Assembly (NCBI GenBank): GCA_035222895.1
Contig: JAVYIG010006811.1
Coordinates: 47,478 to 111,477, forward strand
Length of the DNA: 64,000 nucleotides
Reading direction: 5' to 3'
Source of the DNA: Strongylocentrotus droebachiensis
Lineage: Eukaryota > Echinodermata > Echinoidea > Camarodonta > Strongylocentrotidae
Numbering within the stretch: position 1 is the first letter of the stretch; each line of letters opens with the position of its first letter. Under the pieces are notes generated by a model. The model had not been told where the DNA came from and searched no databases. It saw only the letters and a list, made by a program, of their open reading frames with translations. Positions 1 to 55,530 of the stretch are shown here, one piece after another. Position numbers and translations under genes: made by a program.

Positions 1-382
1 ACTTGAACAATATAAACATCATCGAAAACATCAATACATAGTAACATATAACAGAAAATAAGTACAGAATAAGAGTGAATAATATACTGTTAATGATAAT
101 GAATATGCATTCAATTCAAATAAGTCTTTTGGAACATATATGGAATGAGCTTCTGGGTATTTTTAAATATTTCTTTAGTATTTTTTAGTGAACAGGGTGA
201 AATTGGGAAAATATCTTGATAACTTGATTTTAATTTATTTTCTTCTAAATATATGTCATCTGCTCAAAAGAGCCGTTGTGCCGTACGAGATATTTCACGA
301 AATTTGCAAGTTTAACCTGATTTACATGCCTTAATTTTCACCTTTGTTTTCAAATATTTATTCGTCTGTTCCTTTTATCCAG
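1..382. other. Intron upstream of the first visible exon
   Basis: AT-rich, ending in a polypyrimidine tract and AG at 381-382. No exon recognised to its left. Confidence 0.5.
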
Positions 383-43154
<42,772 letters not shown>

Positions 43155-44468
43155 TTTCTTGTATTTTTACATAAACCGGTGATTGTAGAACAGATAGGTC
43201 CGGAATTTTAACAGATATGACTTCAATAATAACAATTATAATACTATTAATGATAATAACGATGGTTAAAATCTCAGATATGTAAAGCGCACATATTTGC
43301 CTCGAATCGCATCCAAGGAGTAAAATAGATCCAGAAATATCAATAATGCAAAGTTACTAAAAATCAGAACCGGCAAAATGACAATCAGATATACATTTAT
43401 GTACGTGTATTCTTTTATGTTTGTATGTATTCAATTATTATTGTTTTATGAATTTTATCATTATATACATTTCTTGCGTCATTTTTTGATTTTTTTTTTA
43501 TTCATCTTTTTCATTTTTTTTTTATTTGTTGGTGTTTGGGGGGGGTGGTGGTTTATCAGAAAGGTTTCACCTTAGATCCCTGTATGACTAATGGGATCTG
43601 GCTTTAAGACTTCTGGCCAAAGTTGAAAATGTTCAAATGTGCACAAATTACTGCAGTGCACAGTGAAGGTTAATTAATTGAAATCAATCAACTTCGTAGA
43701 TTCTGCACTGGAAAACAATGTCATAGCCCAACGAAGACGTTTTTTTATCTTGATTTTTTACTATTTCTACTTCAGAACCATCATGATATTCATGATTAGT
43801 TGTAAAATGAACGTTTTTGAATATATTGAAGTGCCCCGCACATGGATTATTACTTTGCACTTTACTGCAGGCGTTGTCTTTATAATTTGAAGATATTCAC
43901 CTTTACTTCCTTGTTTGTAAGGTTTGTCTTGTGTTTTTTCGACCTCCCATTTCTATATAGAATAAGATCCGATTGTCTATGACGGCTGAGGAAGGAAACT
44001 GATGCTTACTGGAACGTTCACAACCTACGTTATGTTTGCTATTCGGAGCGCAACGTTAAAATAATGTGTGTGACAAATTACTATTTGCTTCCGAAAACTG
44101 ATTTGATAAAAGCAGAAACTAGCGTGTTTCTAATTATATTTTTTCGCCGATCTAAGTTGATGTGTGTGTGAGAAAACTCTAACGTTTTATATATTTGTAT
44201 ATACCTGCTTTTACGTCATTATTTAAAGAGGCTTAAATTGAGTATGACTGCAATTCTGTTTTTTTAAAGATGTAAATCCGCGAACATACATTGTATTTGT
44301 GTAGTCTTGAAATGTAATCGTTTATTTACACCAATATCACTCTTCATTAAAGGTTTAAAGCGCTTTAAGAATTTAATAATTTGCCGGCAGGGCATTTTAA
44401 TTTGATGTTTAATTTTGTTATGAATAAGACAATCATTTTTTAAAACGTCTGAGTTAATGTAAAGTACA

Positions 44469-44474
44469 AATAAA
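44469..44474 (+). terminator. Candidate polyadenylation signal AATAAA of the protease gene
   Basis: First clear AATAAA found downstream of the stop at 43152-43154. It would give a 3' UTR of about 1.3 kb with no other gene in it. The stretch 43155-44468 is AT-rich and shows no domain or long frame. Confidence 0.3.
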
Positions 44475-44489
44475 AGCAATTTTTCAATA

Positions 44490-45254
44490 TGGATATTTTG
44501 ATAGTTTTTTTGTTTTGCATGATTAACGTGTACATAATCCGTAACGTACGATTTTGTTAGTTGCTACCGATTTTTATATTGTTATCAAACTCAATATTAC
44601 GACAGGACCAATATATGGAACTATTACATTTAAAATTGAAAAAAAAGCACTATGAACATGAAACGTTTTAAAACGATAGCTATTGTTTGGTACCTCTCAA
44701 AATGTGATCATAATATTGACACGATTTTGCTAATGCGCAATTATATCACTATGAACACTTCATGCCTTGTGTAAAAAAAATCTTTTTTGATGTGATGTTT
44801 TTCTTTGATTTGAACTTTAATTGCATGACAATCATTATTTTCTTCCTAGAGTGTTCAAAACACTTTTCGAAAGAGCTTTGTAGCGGGAATTTTTTTCGAC
44901 TTAATCAGATTTTACATTTTCGTATTCAAAACAAGTTTAGACCTCACAACAGTCGTCAGGCAGTCGACTTTTAAACAGCTGTAATTTTAAGATCGTAAAA
45001 CTTCGCGGCAAAACGGCAAATGTATCATGTATATTCCCGGACTTCTACATCTGTATTAAATGTATCAGATTCATATATACTGGCAAACAATTGTAATTTG
45101 AATGAACAATTCCTAGAACCACATTTGTTGAGATATATGAAACAACAACAGTGTTTCACTGCTACATATCTTTATCGCGTATTTCAATGATAATATGTTA
45201 TCATAATTAAAAAAAAAAATAACAATAATAACAAAAACAAAAAGGTTAGCCTCA
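44490..45254. other. Intergenic, nothing recognised
   Basis: AT-rich DNA with only short random frames. Confidence 0.5.
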
Positions 45255-45460
45255 TCAGTATTCATACTGTTCTCCCTGAAGACCTTGCACTCAAATGATT
45301 ACCCCGGCTTGAGCCGAGCTGCCATGAAAAGGTGCTCAAGTATTCAAATAATTTCTTCCTACGGGGTACTCAAGCCGCTGCTAGACTCGAACCGCGAATC
45401 ATGAAATCCACAGTCCGGTGACGTGTCCCCTAGACCACAACAACTCTTGTTATTCTTAAA
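45255..45460 (-). repeat. tRNA-derived SINE
   Basis: On the minus strand a tRNA-like head runs from the A box TGGTCTAGGGGACACG (about 45440) to the B box CGGTTCGAGTCTAGC (about 45390), with CCGGACTGTGGATTTCATGATT between, as expected for anticodon-arm spacing. The body follows toward 45255. A genuine tRNA fold is not maintained beyond the boxes, so this is a SINE rather than a tRNA gene. Confidence 0.65.
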
Positions 45461-47089
45461 TAACCACAAAACCGTGCAACCGTCTGAATGGGTATATCAA
45501 CCCCTCTTCTGATCAGCTTAAAATCCAATAAAGAACAATTATGTATGAAAACTAAGAATTGATCAATTGACCACTGTGTACATTGATAAAGTTTGATAAT
45601 AAGTTGATATTGACAATATTACAGAGTAGAATTTCCAAAGTATCTATGACTATTCACTAAAAGTAGGAGATAATATTTAGAAATGAGAAAATATGAAAAA
45701 CATGAATTAAACGGGATGTTCAGAATATCACTGAATTTTAAAGAAGACAATCATTGCACATGTTGAATCAACTGTCGTATTTCTATACTTTTCTGTAATA
45801 AAGTGTGTGATTTTAATCCTACAAGTAAGCACTGTTTATGGGTTGTTCTTTTTCTTTAATGGTATTCAGAGAGATAATTATGAAATAGATTTAGACACTA
45901 TACAGACGATGAATATTACCAGTGAGTTGATACGAGCTTTGCCATCTATTTTAGGTTTAGGTCTAACGTTAGATCTAACAAAAAAAGGTTTGCAATGAAA
46001 AAAGGCGGTATGAATGAGATATATCTATTGCAGGCGCATAATGTATTTCGGGGGGAGGGGGCAGTCAATGTATTGTAGGTGATTTATTTATACGTATCAT
46101 TCTGAATAGCATCGAGGAGTCTGTCATTCAAAGAGATAAAGAAAATATATGAATAAGATTATAATATATATACCAACTCGGCGGACACGTATATATAACC
46201 CTATACATGGTACATTAACCGGGCATCATAAAAACCATAACTCTAACCCTCAATTCAAAACGCTATAACTAATTAAACTAATGACTAACGCTTAAACCTT
46301 TTGTTTCTTGGGAGGTTTTAAAGTTTCCTCTGCCTGCAAACGTTCGTAGAGGGCGGTACTTCTTTTTTGCAATCGTTAAAAGAACACGAAATTGTCCTGC
46401 TAATGACCATGTGTGAGTACCCCAAATGTCCGTCTAATGACGCCTTAAGTTAAATACGTACGTTTGTGTGCGTGTGTGTGTGAGTATATATATATATATT
46501 TGGGGTTCTTGCAATAATTTGTTATCATATTTTTTTTTATGGGGCGGGGGTAGTTTTTCAAACTCAACAATGAAAGGTTTTGAAAACTTTTAGATGTAAG
46601 CTTTAATATGTCACATTCTTAAGATTTGTGACAAATCAATAGGGACAAATCAACTGTTCACATACTTGAAAAATTGGCAAAATTTGGTAAGGGTATACAT
46701 ACATGTATATTCTTTTAGAACCAACCCTAGTGCTAGGCATACTTGTCCCCACCCCCTTCACGAATCTATCATAATAGAATCCACATTTAAGGATTACTTC
46801 AATTTACACAAGTTCGTACAAATACAAACAAATGTACTACACCTATCGAAATAGATTAATCATTGAAAAACATGAAAGTAAAATGAAAAGCAAAGAGAAA
46901 CGAAATCAAGCAAAGTCTTCAAATACCAATAATCCATTTACAATTACAAAGGGAAAAGTAAATATACAGGTTGACATTGTCTACAACTTACTCATTAATT
47001 ACAAAAGAATAATCACAACATGTTAAAATGAATAGTCATGTTCCAATCATCGTTGAATATTGTGATGGTGGTTATGTGAGGGTGGTTAT
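45461..47089. other. Intergenic, nothing recognised
   Basis: AT-rich, with short GT/TA microsatellites near 46465-46500 and a G-rich run at 46050. No supported gene. Confidence 0.5.
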
Positions 47090-47260
47090 TTTACCTGACT
47101 GCCAATAAAGCTTAATTGCTTGTGAGTAGGCAACCAGACGGCCGTCGACTTTAGGTCCTATCTCCTAGGAACCTGGTAATGAGGATTAATGTCTTACCAA
47201 AGGGCACTAGCGCATCGACTTGGTTGGACTGTTTCAAAGGTGCCGAGTGTGGGTAATTCT
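47090..47260. repeat. Diverged SINE body
   Basis: AGGATTAATGTCTTACCAAAGGGCACTAGCGC matches, with changes, the SINE body at about 5280-5312 (CTGATTAGTGTCTTGCCAAA..). No clear A/B boxes remain. Ends uncertain. Confidence 0.45.
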
Positions 47261-47389
47261 TACTAATGCCTGAACAAAATGCTGTGTATTATTTGTTTTA
47301 TAAAATTATGACGTGGATCCTTGTTATTTGATAAATCATCCTCATCTCAAAGTCAATACATTACTATTAGTAATTCGGCGCTAGTGTAC

Positions 47390-48130
47390 TTCCGCATCCA
47401 TTTTTTTTGCAGTTTCATATCCATTCTTACCAAAGGAATTTTAGCCCAATTTTTTTACTCATTTTAATCATATATCACATTTTCCACCTGAATTTGGATC
47501 ACATCCGACATCGGGAAGCCTCCGTTTAGTGCGTCGATGTCGACGTCGTCGGTCAGTACCGTCTCTACGCTTAGCTCTGCACCTCAAACTGAAGCTATCA
47601 GTCCAAAATTATTAATTATGCAAATTTCTTGTATAGTATTACGCGCATGCACGATACCATAAACCAAAGACGTTTAAATATAATACACCAGTTTACAGTT
47701 GTGTGCGCCATTTTAAACAAAGCCAATGACCTAGAGGTCATGTATTTATGCGTAAATTAGGATTGCGCCCATGCAAATTTTGATGATATCACTGCCCTAC
47801 GCGCTGCGTTGTGCGCGCACATCATCATTTGCATGGGCGCAATCTTAATTTACGCATAAATACCACTGGTCAAAAGTTATTGGCCCCGCTTCCGGGGCCA
47901 CTGACCCCGCTTCCGGGGCCAGTGACCCGAGATCAACTGTCTGCGCATGCGCACTGATACAACTGTAAACTGGTGTATTACTAGACGGAAAGCAGCACGC
48001 GCGGAAACCATGCAGACGAATGGGATTAGGCTCCGCCTCTTTTGGATCATTTGAAGACAAAATAAGCACCCGAGGCGGCTTTTTGATTGGATATGAGCCT
48101 CATGAATATGTATTTTATCGATAGTATCGT
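47390..48130. repeat. Left arm of an 8-kb-spaced inverted repeat
   Basis: Complementary to 55190-55530. Matching landmarks are TACTTCCG, ATATCCATTCTTA, CACATTTTCCACCTGAATTTGG, GATGTCGACGTCGTCG, CACCTCAAACTGAAGCTATC and, further in, GGCTCCGCC with AAAATAAGC. The left arm is longer because a 300-bp palindromic MITE (47681-47981) is inserted in it. Confidence 0.75.
47681..47981. mobile_element. ~300-bp palindromic MITE, TIR TAATACACCAGTTTACAGTTG
   Basis: Outer arms 47681-47705 and 47957-47981 are reverse complements; an inner pair (about 47742-47785 and 47822-47865, TTTATGCGTAAATTAGGATT type) also folds, around a GCGC-rich loop. Between inner and outer right arms lies a short direct repeat CCCGCTTCCGGGGCCA. 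Absent from the opposite inverted arm. Confidence 0.75.
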
Positions 48131-48180
48131 TTAAGAAACCGGATAATATATTTGACCTCATTGCGTCACTTTAATTATGC

Positions 48181-50413
48181 AGATTTATGCACGACGCTAC
48201 TACACTCGCACAAACTGAGAAGAGTTAGTTCATTGAGAATGGGTGAGTAATTGATTGAAATATGAGTAGATTAAGTGAATTTAGTCATCAATTTTGAAAA
48301 AGCTGCAATAGTCTTCGTGATGTACGGTAATTTCATTACATTTGGAGACAGTTCTCAATAGATTTTTGGGGAAAAGACTAGTAAAATATTGCTCTTGAAA
48401 TTGCACTTTGATTTTCATCGTCATGAAGTAGTTTGACTGCGGTTTGCCGTCATTTCACCCTAGTACTCCAGTTAGGGCCCCGAGGGGTTCCGGCAGGCCC
48501 ACCCCGGGGAATTTCGGTGCTCATTTGCATCAAGATCAAACTTTCTAATCAAGTTTTATTTGAGATTTGATCGTCATCATGAATCTAATTCACCAATCAC
48601 CGATTTAATTTAAATCTAGATTTAACGTTACACCTTAAAGTAATCTACAAAGCATGATTTTTTTGATAATCCACGTGGATTAATTCTTGTTAAAATCTTT
48701 AGTAGATGTGGACTCTGATGGCTTTACTTATCAATAATATCGGTGCCATCCGTTCGCTCAGTTGCATACGCGGTGCGTGTCAACTTTATTTAGACCAAAA
48801 TTATCTGTGACCATTGATAATCAAACAACTCAAAATCCTATTCATTTAGATGTAAACCTGAAACTTATTAATAAAATATATTTAAAAAACATCAACACTA
48901 GGATTTGTTTATTTAATATTTAGATTTTGTGTGGGTCCAGCGTGCTTGTCAAGTTGTCATTATAGTAATAGAGTCTAGACCAAGGCCTACTAGATCTACA
49001 CCCTAGCTATCAGTGGCGTACGCAGGGTTTTTTCAAGGGGGGGGGGGGGAGGGTGCGGGGTTTAACATTTTGAAATCGGGCCAAAAACTTCGCAACGACT
49101 CAGCCAGCCGCTGAATAAGCGGGGGGGGGAGAGGACTTTTTTTTTGGGGGGGGAGTCATCTTTTTTAGGTCATCCATTAGGATTTTTTTTTTTTTTTTTT
49201 TTTTTTTAAAAATCAACACTAAAAAAGGGGGGGTTCCAGAAAAACATACACATACAAAAAGCTCAAGGGGGAGGGGGGGTTAACCCCAAACCCCCACCCC
49301 CCCTGCATACGCGCCTGACCCCTATTAATTCTTTTAATATATAAGAGATTTTTTTTCTTCTCCAAATTGTGCAGTTCATGTTGATAAATCTATTTGTTTG
49401 TGTAATTAAGAGAAGACCCCTACTAGTCCACAATTATGTTTACTTATGTAGTCCACTTCTTCTTGTCTTAATGAACCAATTCTACTTAAGACTACTTTAT
49501 ATGTATAGGCCATATAAAGCACTTTTTGAAGCACAAGTTTAATCTTCCATTTAATTTTAATTTGTACTGTGGTCCATTAAATTGGAATGTTGATTTCCAC
49601 ACCATATTCAAATTAAGGCCAACCATGACATGAAAAATAGCTTTTATGCTAGATCTTTTTTTATTTTGTTAAGGAGAAAGGGACGCCTTGATTGTCATAT
49701 TGATTTTGTTTTCTTTTTGTTCCAACAGATTGAAACTGATGAAGATCAAGCTGGAAGGAGTTAACTGATGAGTAGACATTACAGCATTTCTTATATATGC
49801 AAGATGAAGCTGAAAGTGCCATGCAGGTAAAATTTTCAGGATATTTAGCACACTAATATTAAACGACCACGTATTAATTCACTAAAAAGGAAATGGAACT
49901 AAGTTTATGCTGCAAGCGTATAAAGTGGAGGGTATATTTTATTCTAGTTCTGCACTTAGCACACAAACATTGATATCTTTCCTTTCTTTGTTTAAAAAGG
50001 GAATTTGTCCTTATTTACAGGAGGTCCTGTGTGTAGAAGAACAATGTCTAATGCACATTCAAGGCACTCCATGATCATACATGTAGGGTATACACAGGAC
50101 CCCTCATTACTTTTTTTGTTGTAAGTGGTCCTTTCACTTATTGAGCAATGAAGATGAAGAAGAACACAAACTAAGATTAATGAAAGTCTGTTTATAGGAT
50201 GTATTATGGTTGATATGTATCTATTATTATCGCTTTTTAATTGAAGTACCTACATTGTTTTCTCTTATGTAGGATGATGCTTCTCTACAGTGGATGATGA
50301 AGGCATGCTGGTTACAAACCCAGGAGAGGAACAAAGAACAGATATTGACAGAATCATATCTAGAGATGTGGGCCTACTACACTTCATACGAGCAAGTGTG
50401 CTAATATACAATG
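48181..50413 (+). ncRNA. Possible spliced non-coding transcript or degraded gene
   Basis: Several segments sit between good splice signals: ..GAGAATGG then GTGAGT (48243); CAACAG, 49729-49827, GTAAAA; TTTACAG, then 50021 onward with a weak donor; TTATGTAG, 50273-50413, GTACCC. The last contains a 44-codon open stretch starting DDASLQWMMKACWLQ. Joining the first ATGG to the second segment gives a stop at once. No recognised domain; it may be chance or a transposon remnant. Confidence 0.2.
49011..49317. mobile_element. G-rich MITE, ends CAGTGGCGTACGCAGG
   Basis: Left end CAGTGGCGTACGCAGG, right end (inverted) CAGGCGCGTATGCAGG. CAG..CTG ends of this type are seen in non-autonomous hAT-like repeats in many invertebrates. 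The interior is long G, T and A runs with AACGACTCAGCCAGCCGCTG, a stretch shared with the repeat at 57.5 kb. No clean 8-bp duplication. Confidence 0.6.
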
Positions 50414-51211
50414 TAGGTACCCCCAATAAACTATTGTAGAACACATATCATGCAGAAAGTTATAGATCTGACAAAGATATTTTTCATTGTCCGTTACTTG
50501 TAAAAGAATACTTGAATGAATATCAAAATTGTGATTTAGATTTAAAATAAAATGTCGATATAGATGAAGTATAAGTCTACATTACGTATGCTTCAGTAGC
50601 ATTATTTCCAGCACATTAACTGGTCCAAGTTGTTGGGTCACTTTATGTCCCATACTTAACCGAGTATTAATCAATTATGAGCACAAGTTCACAATACAAG
50701 TAAATTGTACACGTATTAATTATTTCATACCTTGTCTGATCCAAGCTCCAGCAGGCCTATCGTCAGAAATAATCTAAGATGTGGTCAGTAACTAGTCTTG
50801 TAGGAAAAATAGTTTGGGTTTGCCCACTAGAATCCAAAGTGAATATTATTCCTTCCTCTTTTTGTCAGAGCAGGTATCAGGGTGTATGTTATTAGTTGTT
50901 GTTAATTTTCTTATACACTGTATCTTATTTAATTTTTCCATTCAACAGACTTGGGTTATCATCACAGCCCTTTCTTCTGAAAACTAGCCTACAACTTAAA
51001 GATGCCACCCACATAATGAAAGAGGACAGTAGAGATGGGTTCAAACTTGAATATTTACATACTATTTATTTATTATTTGTATTATATGTTTGTAGAATAC
51101 CACATTTAAAAAAAGCTAATGAATTTATCATTTTGACAATGTCAACTACCATCTTATAGGATGAAACTGAGGGCTGGGCAGAAAGAAATTTCCTTGAAAT
51201 TTGAGTGATAA

Positions 51212-53620
51212 CCCAATAAACAAAATCACGTGAAAATCACGTCAATATCAAGGTATCGACTTGAAGAGAGTTACGTTCTTCAAACACCTGACATTTACGT
51301 AAATGTGTTAATACGTTTATTGCACTAGGTAACTTAAAACACACGTGCACTAAATCACGCAATTGTCACTGCAATATCACCATTATAATAACGTGATTAT
51401 CCCTACCTTGGAGACCATGGTTTGTAAACCTAATACTCCCGTGTTTGTTTGGTTATGAAATTACATCTTCATAAACGAAATTATCGCGTCACAGAAACAC
51501 GTGAAGCGTTAGTGATAGTTTTAGTCAAAATATCTGCGTGAAATTCACGTGAATATTACGAGGCTGACTTGAGATGAATCATGTTCTTTATTCACGTGAA
51601 ATTTACGTCGAAGAGGAAGTATATTACTGTAACCCGCGTTCAACCCAATAATTACGCAAATGTTACACAATAAATGAACCAAAATATTGACGTTCTCATC
51701 CCGTTTCTGAACATCGTGTCTTGGATCTTCCATAATTACGTCCAGGCGCGCCGGAAGCAGTTTGGGATTAGGGGGGTTGGTGGGGGGGGGGGGGGGTGGG
51801 TGCAAACATCCCAGAAGAGAAAGCTAGTTGCAACTGGTCCAGTTGATGAACCATATAACTGGTAACCCTGGAAATTGAAATGGGCTAAATGATCCAGTTG
51901 ATCCAGGCCAGTTATAATTCAACTGGTCTAGCTGAGCCATTAAAACCATTTGGTAAAACTTCCAACCAGTTGAACAGCAACAGTACTTCAATACTCTGTA
52001 TTTCCAATGTAAAGGCATTGGTAATAAGTAGACTTACATAATTGAATTAATCGAGAAAAAAAATCGTATACTTGTACTTTATTGAAATTATTTTAGGTCA
52101 TAGTTATTGTTTCCCTTATTCATGTTTAACTAAATGTAATTTATACGAAGTAGCGAAATGTCCTAATAACTGGTAATTTATATTTGTAGTATTTTCGAAA
52201 TGAATTGCATATAACTAAATCAACAGTAATTAAGAAATATGCTGTAAATTCAGATAAATTGTTTAAAAAACATAGATCTGCACGCACCCCATATTCAATA
52301 TGCAAATTAATTGGTGTCAGCTGGTTCAACTCGAAATATGCCAACACTCAGTCATCAACTGGAGCAACTGGAAATATGCGCACTCCAGTTATCAACTGGT
52401 GCAATGAAAATATGCCAACAGTCAGTTATCAACTGGTGAACATAGAAATATGCCAACAGTCACGGGATTATCACCACGGAACTTAAATGGTAACTGTGAA
52501 AACATCAAGACACCCAAGAATAACTCATTTTCACACCTGGAAAACACGGAATACCCAGCTTATATTAATAATCCGTTTAAGTCACGAGATCATCACCGCG
52601 GAACTGCTGGCAACGTGGACTACCATTTAAATAGGTGTTTTAAGACACATAATAATGACTAATTTTTCACACCTAAAAGTCACGTATGCCCAGCTTGGAT
52701 TAATATTCCGTTTGAGTCACGAGATCATCACCGCGGAACTGCTGGCAACTTTGACTACCATTTAAATATGTGTTTTAAGACACTTAATAATTACTAATTT
52801 TTCACACCTAAAAGTCACGTATGCCCAGCTTAGATTAATAATCCGTTTGAGTCATGTGATCATCACCGCGGAACTTATGGCAACTTTGACTACCATTTAA
52901 ATAGGTGTTTTAAGACACCTAATGATAACTAATTTTTCCCACCTATAAGTCACGTATGCCCAGCTTAGATTAATAATCCGTTTGAGTCACGAGATCATCA
53001 CCGCGGAACTTATGGCAACTTTGACTACCATTTAAAAAGGTGTTTTAAAACACTTAATAATTACTAATTTTCACACCTACATATCACGTATTCACAGCTT
53101 AGATTAGTAATCAGCTTGAGCCACGTGATCATAACCAAGAAATTTATGGTAACTTTGAAACCATTTAAAGAGGTGTGTTAAGACACCTCAGAATTACTAA
53201 TTTAATATAACCAGAGATTCACGGACAGAACAATAAGACGATTAGCCGGTGTAAGTAACGTGATTATTACCATCAACCTTGGATAACCTGTGAAACCAAT
53301 CGATAAAGGTGCTTACAAGACCAAATAATTACGTATTTATCGCCACCATCGGATAACGGACAAAAAACTCTTTGCTTGGTCAAGTGGTTATTTGGACATA
53401 AACACTTGATTTACAGAGGTAAGTGGAATCACGTTACTCCAGTCGCGTGATAAACTGGTGGTTATTAGGTTAGATGAAAACGTGAACAGGAGTACCTTTT
53501 TTTGTTTAAATGAAGGCACGTGTCGATAACGTTTAAATCTAGTTCAAAAGGTACTATACTTTAAAATCACTTAAAATACACTCCCAAAAGAGGTTACTTT
53601 TTAGTGTTCTGTTTATTGGG
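51212..53620. mobile_element. 2.4-kb TIR element filled with satellites
   Basis: CCCAATAAACA at 51212-51222 has its exact complement at 53610-53620, and similarity continues several bases inward (AAAATCAC against GAACAC). The inside is not coding: ACGTGA/TTACGT-rich sequence (51220-51670), a G-rich insert near 51735-51800, CAACTGG-type repeats (51830-52460) and a 135-bp tandem array. No transposase, so it would be non-autonomous. No target duplication beyond AA is evident. Confidence 0.5.
52320..53250. repeat. Tandem array, ~135-bp period, preceded by short CAACTGG repeats
   Basis: The landmark GTCACGAGATCATCACCGCGG recurs near 52459, 52581, 52716, 52851, 52986 and 53120: spacings 122, 135, 135, 135 and 134. 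Copies also share CATTTAAATAGGTGTTTTAAGACAC and CACGTATGCCCAGCTT. Just upstream (52320-52458) ATCAACTGGTGCAATGAAAATATGCC-type units repeat every 38-40 bp. Confidence 0.85.
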
Positions 53621-55189
53621 AAAGATCTATCAGTCTATATCAAAGATTGAATTAATCAATGATATTTTAATTATGATTATACATGTTGAAATTCATTTAC
53701 CTCAGTCTATGGACTTCTGTATTTGAAGTTTTGTAGATTATTACAAATTGCTACTTCAAGTATTGTATGTAAGAAGGTTTGAAAGACAACCCTCTAAATG
53801 CACTAAATATGGAAACTGCTAATCATCATTGCCTTTTGTATCCAAACTGCTAATTTTAATAGAATCATGTTTTGATACTTCCTAGCTAAAGAAAACAGGG
53901 GGGGGGGGCTTGTTATCCTCTTCCTGGTGCTGTTTCTACATGGACCATGTAACAGGTTGCAAAAGTGTATACAATATTATATTTGTTATATGTTTATATT
54001 AGAAGGATTTAGAAAATGAAAACGTTCTGAATTATAGAATTACTCTTGCTAGAAGTAATGGCAGTATTGATGTGTAAGGGAAGGGGGTGGTTTTCCCAGT
54101 GAAATAAACGGTATACCAATGTAAAATTAATAAAAAAAAGAGAAAACTATTCTTAAAAATAAAATTATAAAGGCCATGGGCCTCCTAACTAACAAACCAC
54201 TTCTGTTTGTTTGTTTGTTTGTTGTTGTTGTTTTTTTGGGGGGCAACCCAATTCAAAATTTCCAGTGTTAAATTCCATTTTCTTTAAACAAAAATTATGT
54301 CAAGATGTTGAAAAACAATGTTTCACTTTCTGTCTTCAAGTTAGAAAATTTGAATAAAATGATTAACATATTTTCCTATCTCTCTGGTCTCTACATTAAA
54401 AATGTTCAAAGTTCCTGCAAAGGCTGCAAAAAGGAAAAGTGAAGATTATCCAAGTGAAATGTGGACAGTAATGGAGTGAATATGGAATGGTTGATCGTAG
54501 TTTATAACGAGTAAATGTAAATGAGTGGTAAAAACAACTACGACTGAAAGTGAGACAGAAAGGAACTGCAACGGGTTGTTCAGTCAAGACAACAAACCGT
54601 TAGTTGCAGAAGATAATTTACGAAAGACAGAGAAAGATAATTTGTTTGTCTAAAATAAGGAAACTTTATACATTAGCATATTTAAAATGTAAAATCATAG
54701 CCAGAGAATGTGTTGTTATATGGCTTATAGCATGTTTGATTTAATAAAACATAAACAGACCCAGTTATTGATAGACTAAAAAGGGAATAAGATCGAGACA
54801 TTAAAAATATCAGTATTTCTTATTCAATGAAGTTAAGGCCACTCCCCCATATTAAAAAACAACAACAACACAACAACGAGAGGAACTTTTAAGGTCCACT
54901 TCCCGATGCATCCTGGGTACACCAGCTGTTATACTGGTGATCGATAATACAAGTTCGAGCGCGTATTTCACCTAACGGTGATCGCATCAGAATAATCCAC
55001 GCTGATTCGCTGAATCACTTGCGTTGCTAGCGCGCAGCGTGATGAATAAATTACCCATAATTCCGTACAGTAGATTATTTGACCTCTCTAATTACGCTGA
55101 TACGCTTATTGTCTTTTACCATGTAGTGAACATTATTCCAGTACACTTTTCGTGGGGAGCATCCTACAGAATGCATAATTCATAAGGCT
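53621..55189. other. Intergenic, nothing recognised
   Basis: AT-rich with short homopolymer and GTTT runs (54205-54240). No supported gene or structured repeat. Confidence 0.5.
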
Positions 55190-55530
55190 CATGAATTATG
55201 CAAGAAGGCTTATTTTGGCTTCTAATGGATCCGGACAAAATGGCGGAGCTTGGGGGGCCTGCCATAAACCATACGCGAAGTTTGCATAACTTTGGACTGA
55301 TAGCTTCAGTTTGAGGTGCAGGTCTACAGCGTCGACGGTACTGAGCGACGACGTCGACATCGAAGCCCTAAACATAGGCTTCTCGATGTCAGGTGTGATC
55401 CAAATTCAGGTGGAAAATGTGATATATGAATATGATTAAAATGAGTAAAAGAAAATTGGGCTTAAATTCCATTGCTAAGAATGGATATCATCCTGCAAAT
55501 AAAATTGAACCGGAAGTAGATCTAGCCTAT
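55190..55530. repeat. Right arm of the 8-kb-spaced inverted repeat
   Basis: Reverse complement of the 47390-48130 arm. It carries the ancestral, MITE-free version. It ends beside the Crypton-like relic that follows on the minus strand. Confidence 0.75.

Noticed and set aside
50273..50405. RFX/ARID2-like helix in the open stretch DDASLQW..YLEMW
   Set aside because: Only a loose L-x-W..YL pattern over 44 codons; not enough to name a domain.
52320..53250. CRISPR array
   Set aside because: Repeats are 135 bp and contiguous, with no unique spacers, in an animal genome; it is a satellite-type array.
47390..55530. A Polinton/Maverick virus-like element
   Set aside because: Both outer ends contain AGTGTA, but there is no matching 6-bp duplication and no polymerase, integrase or capsid frame inside.
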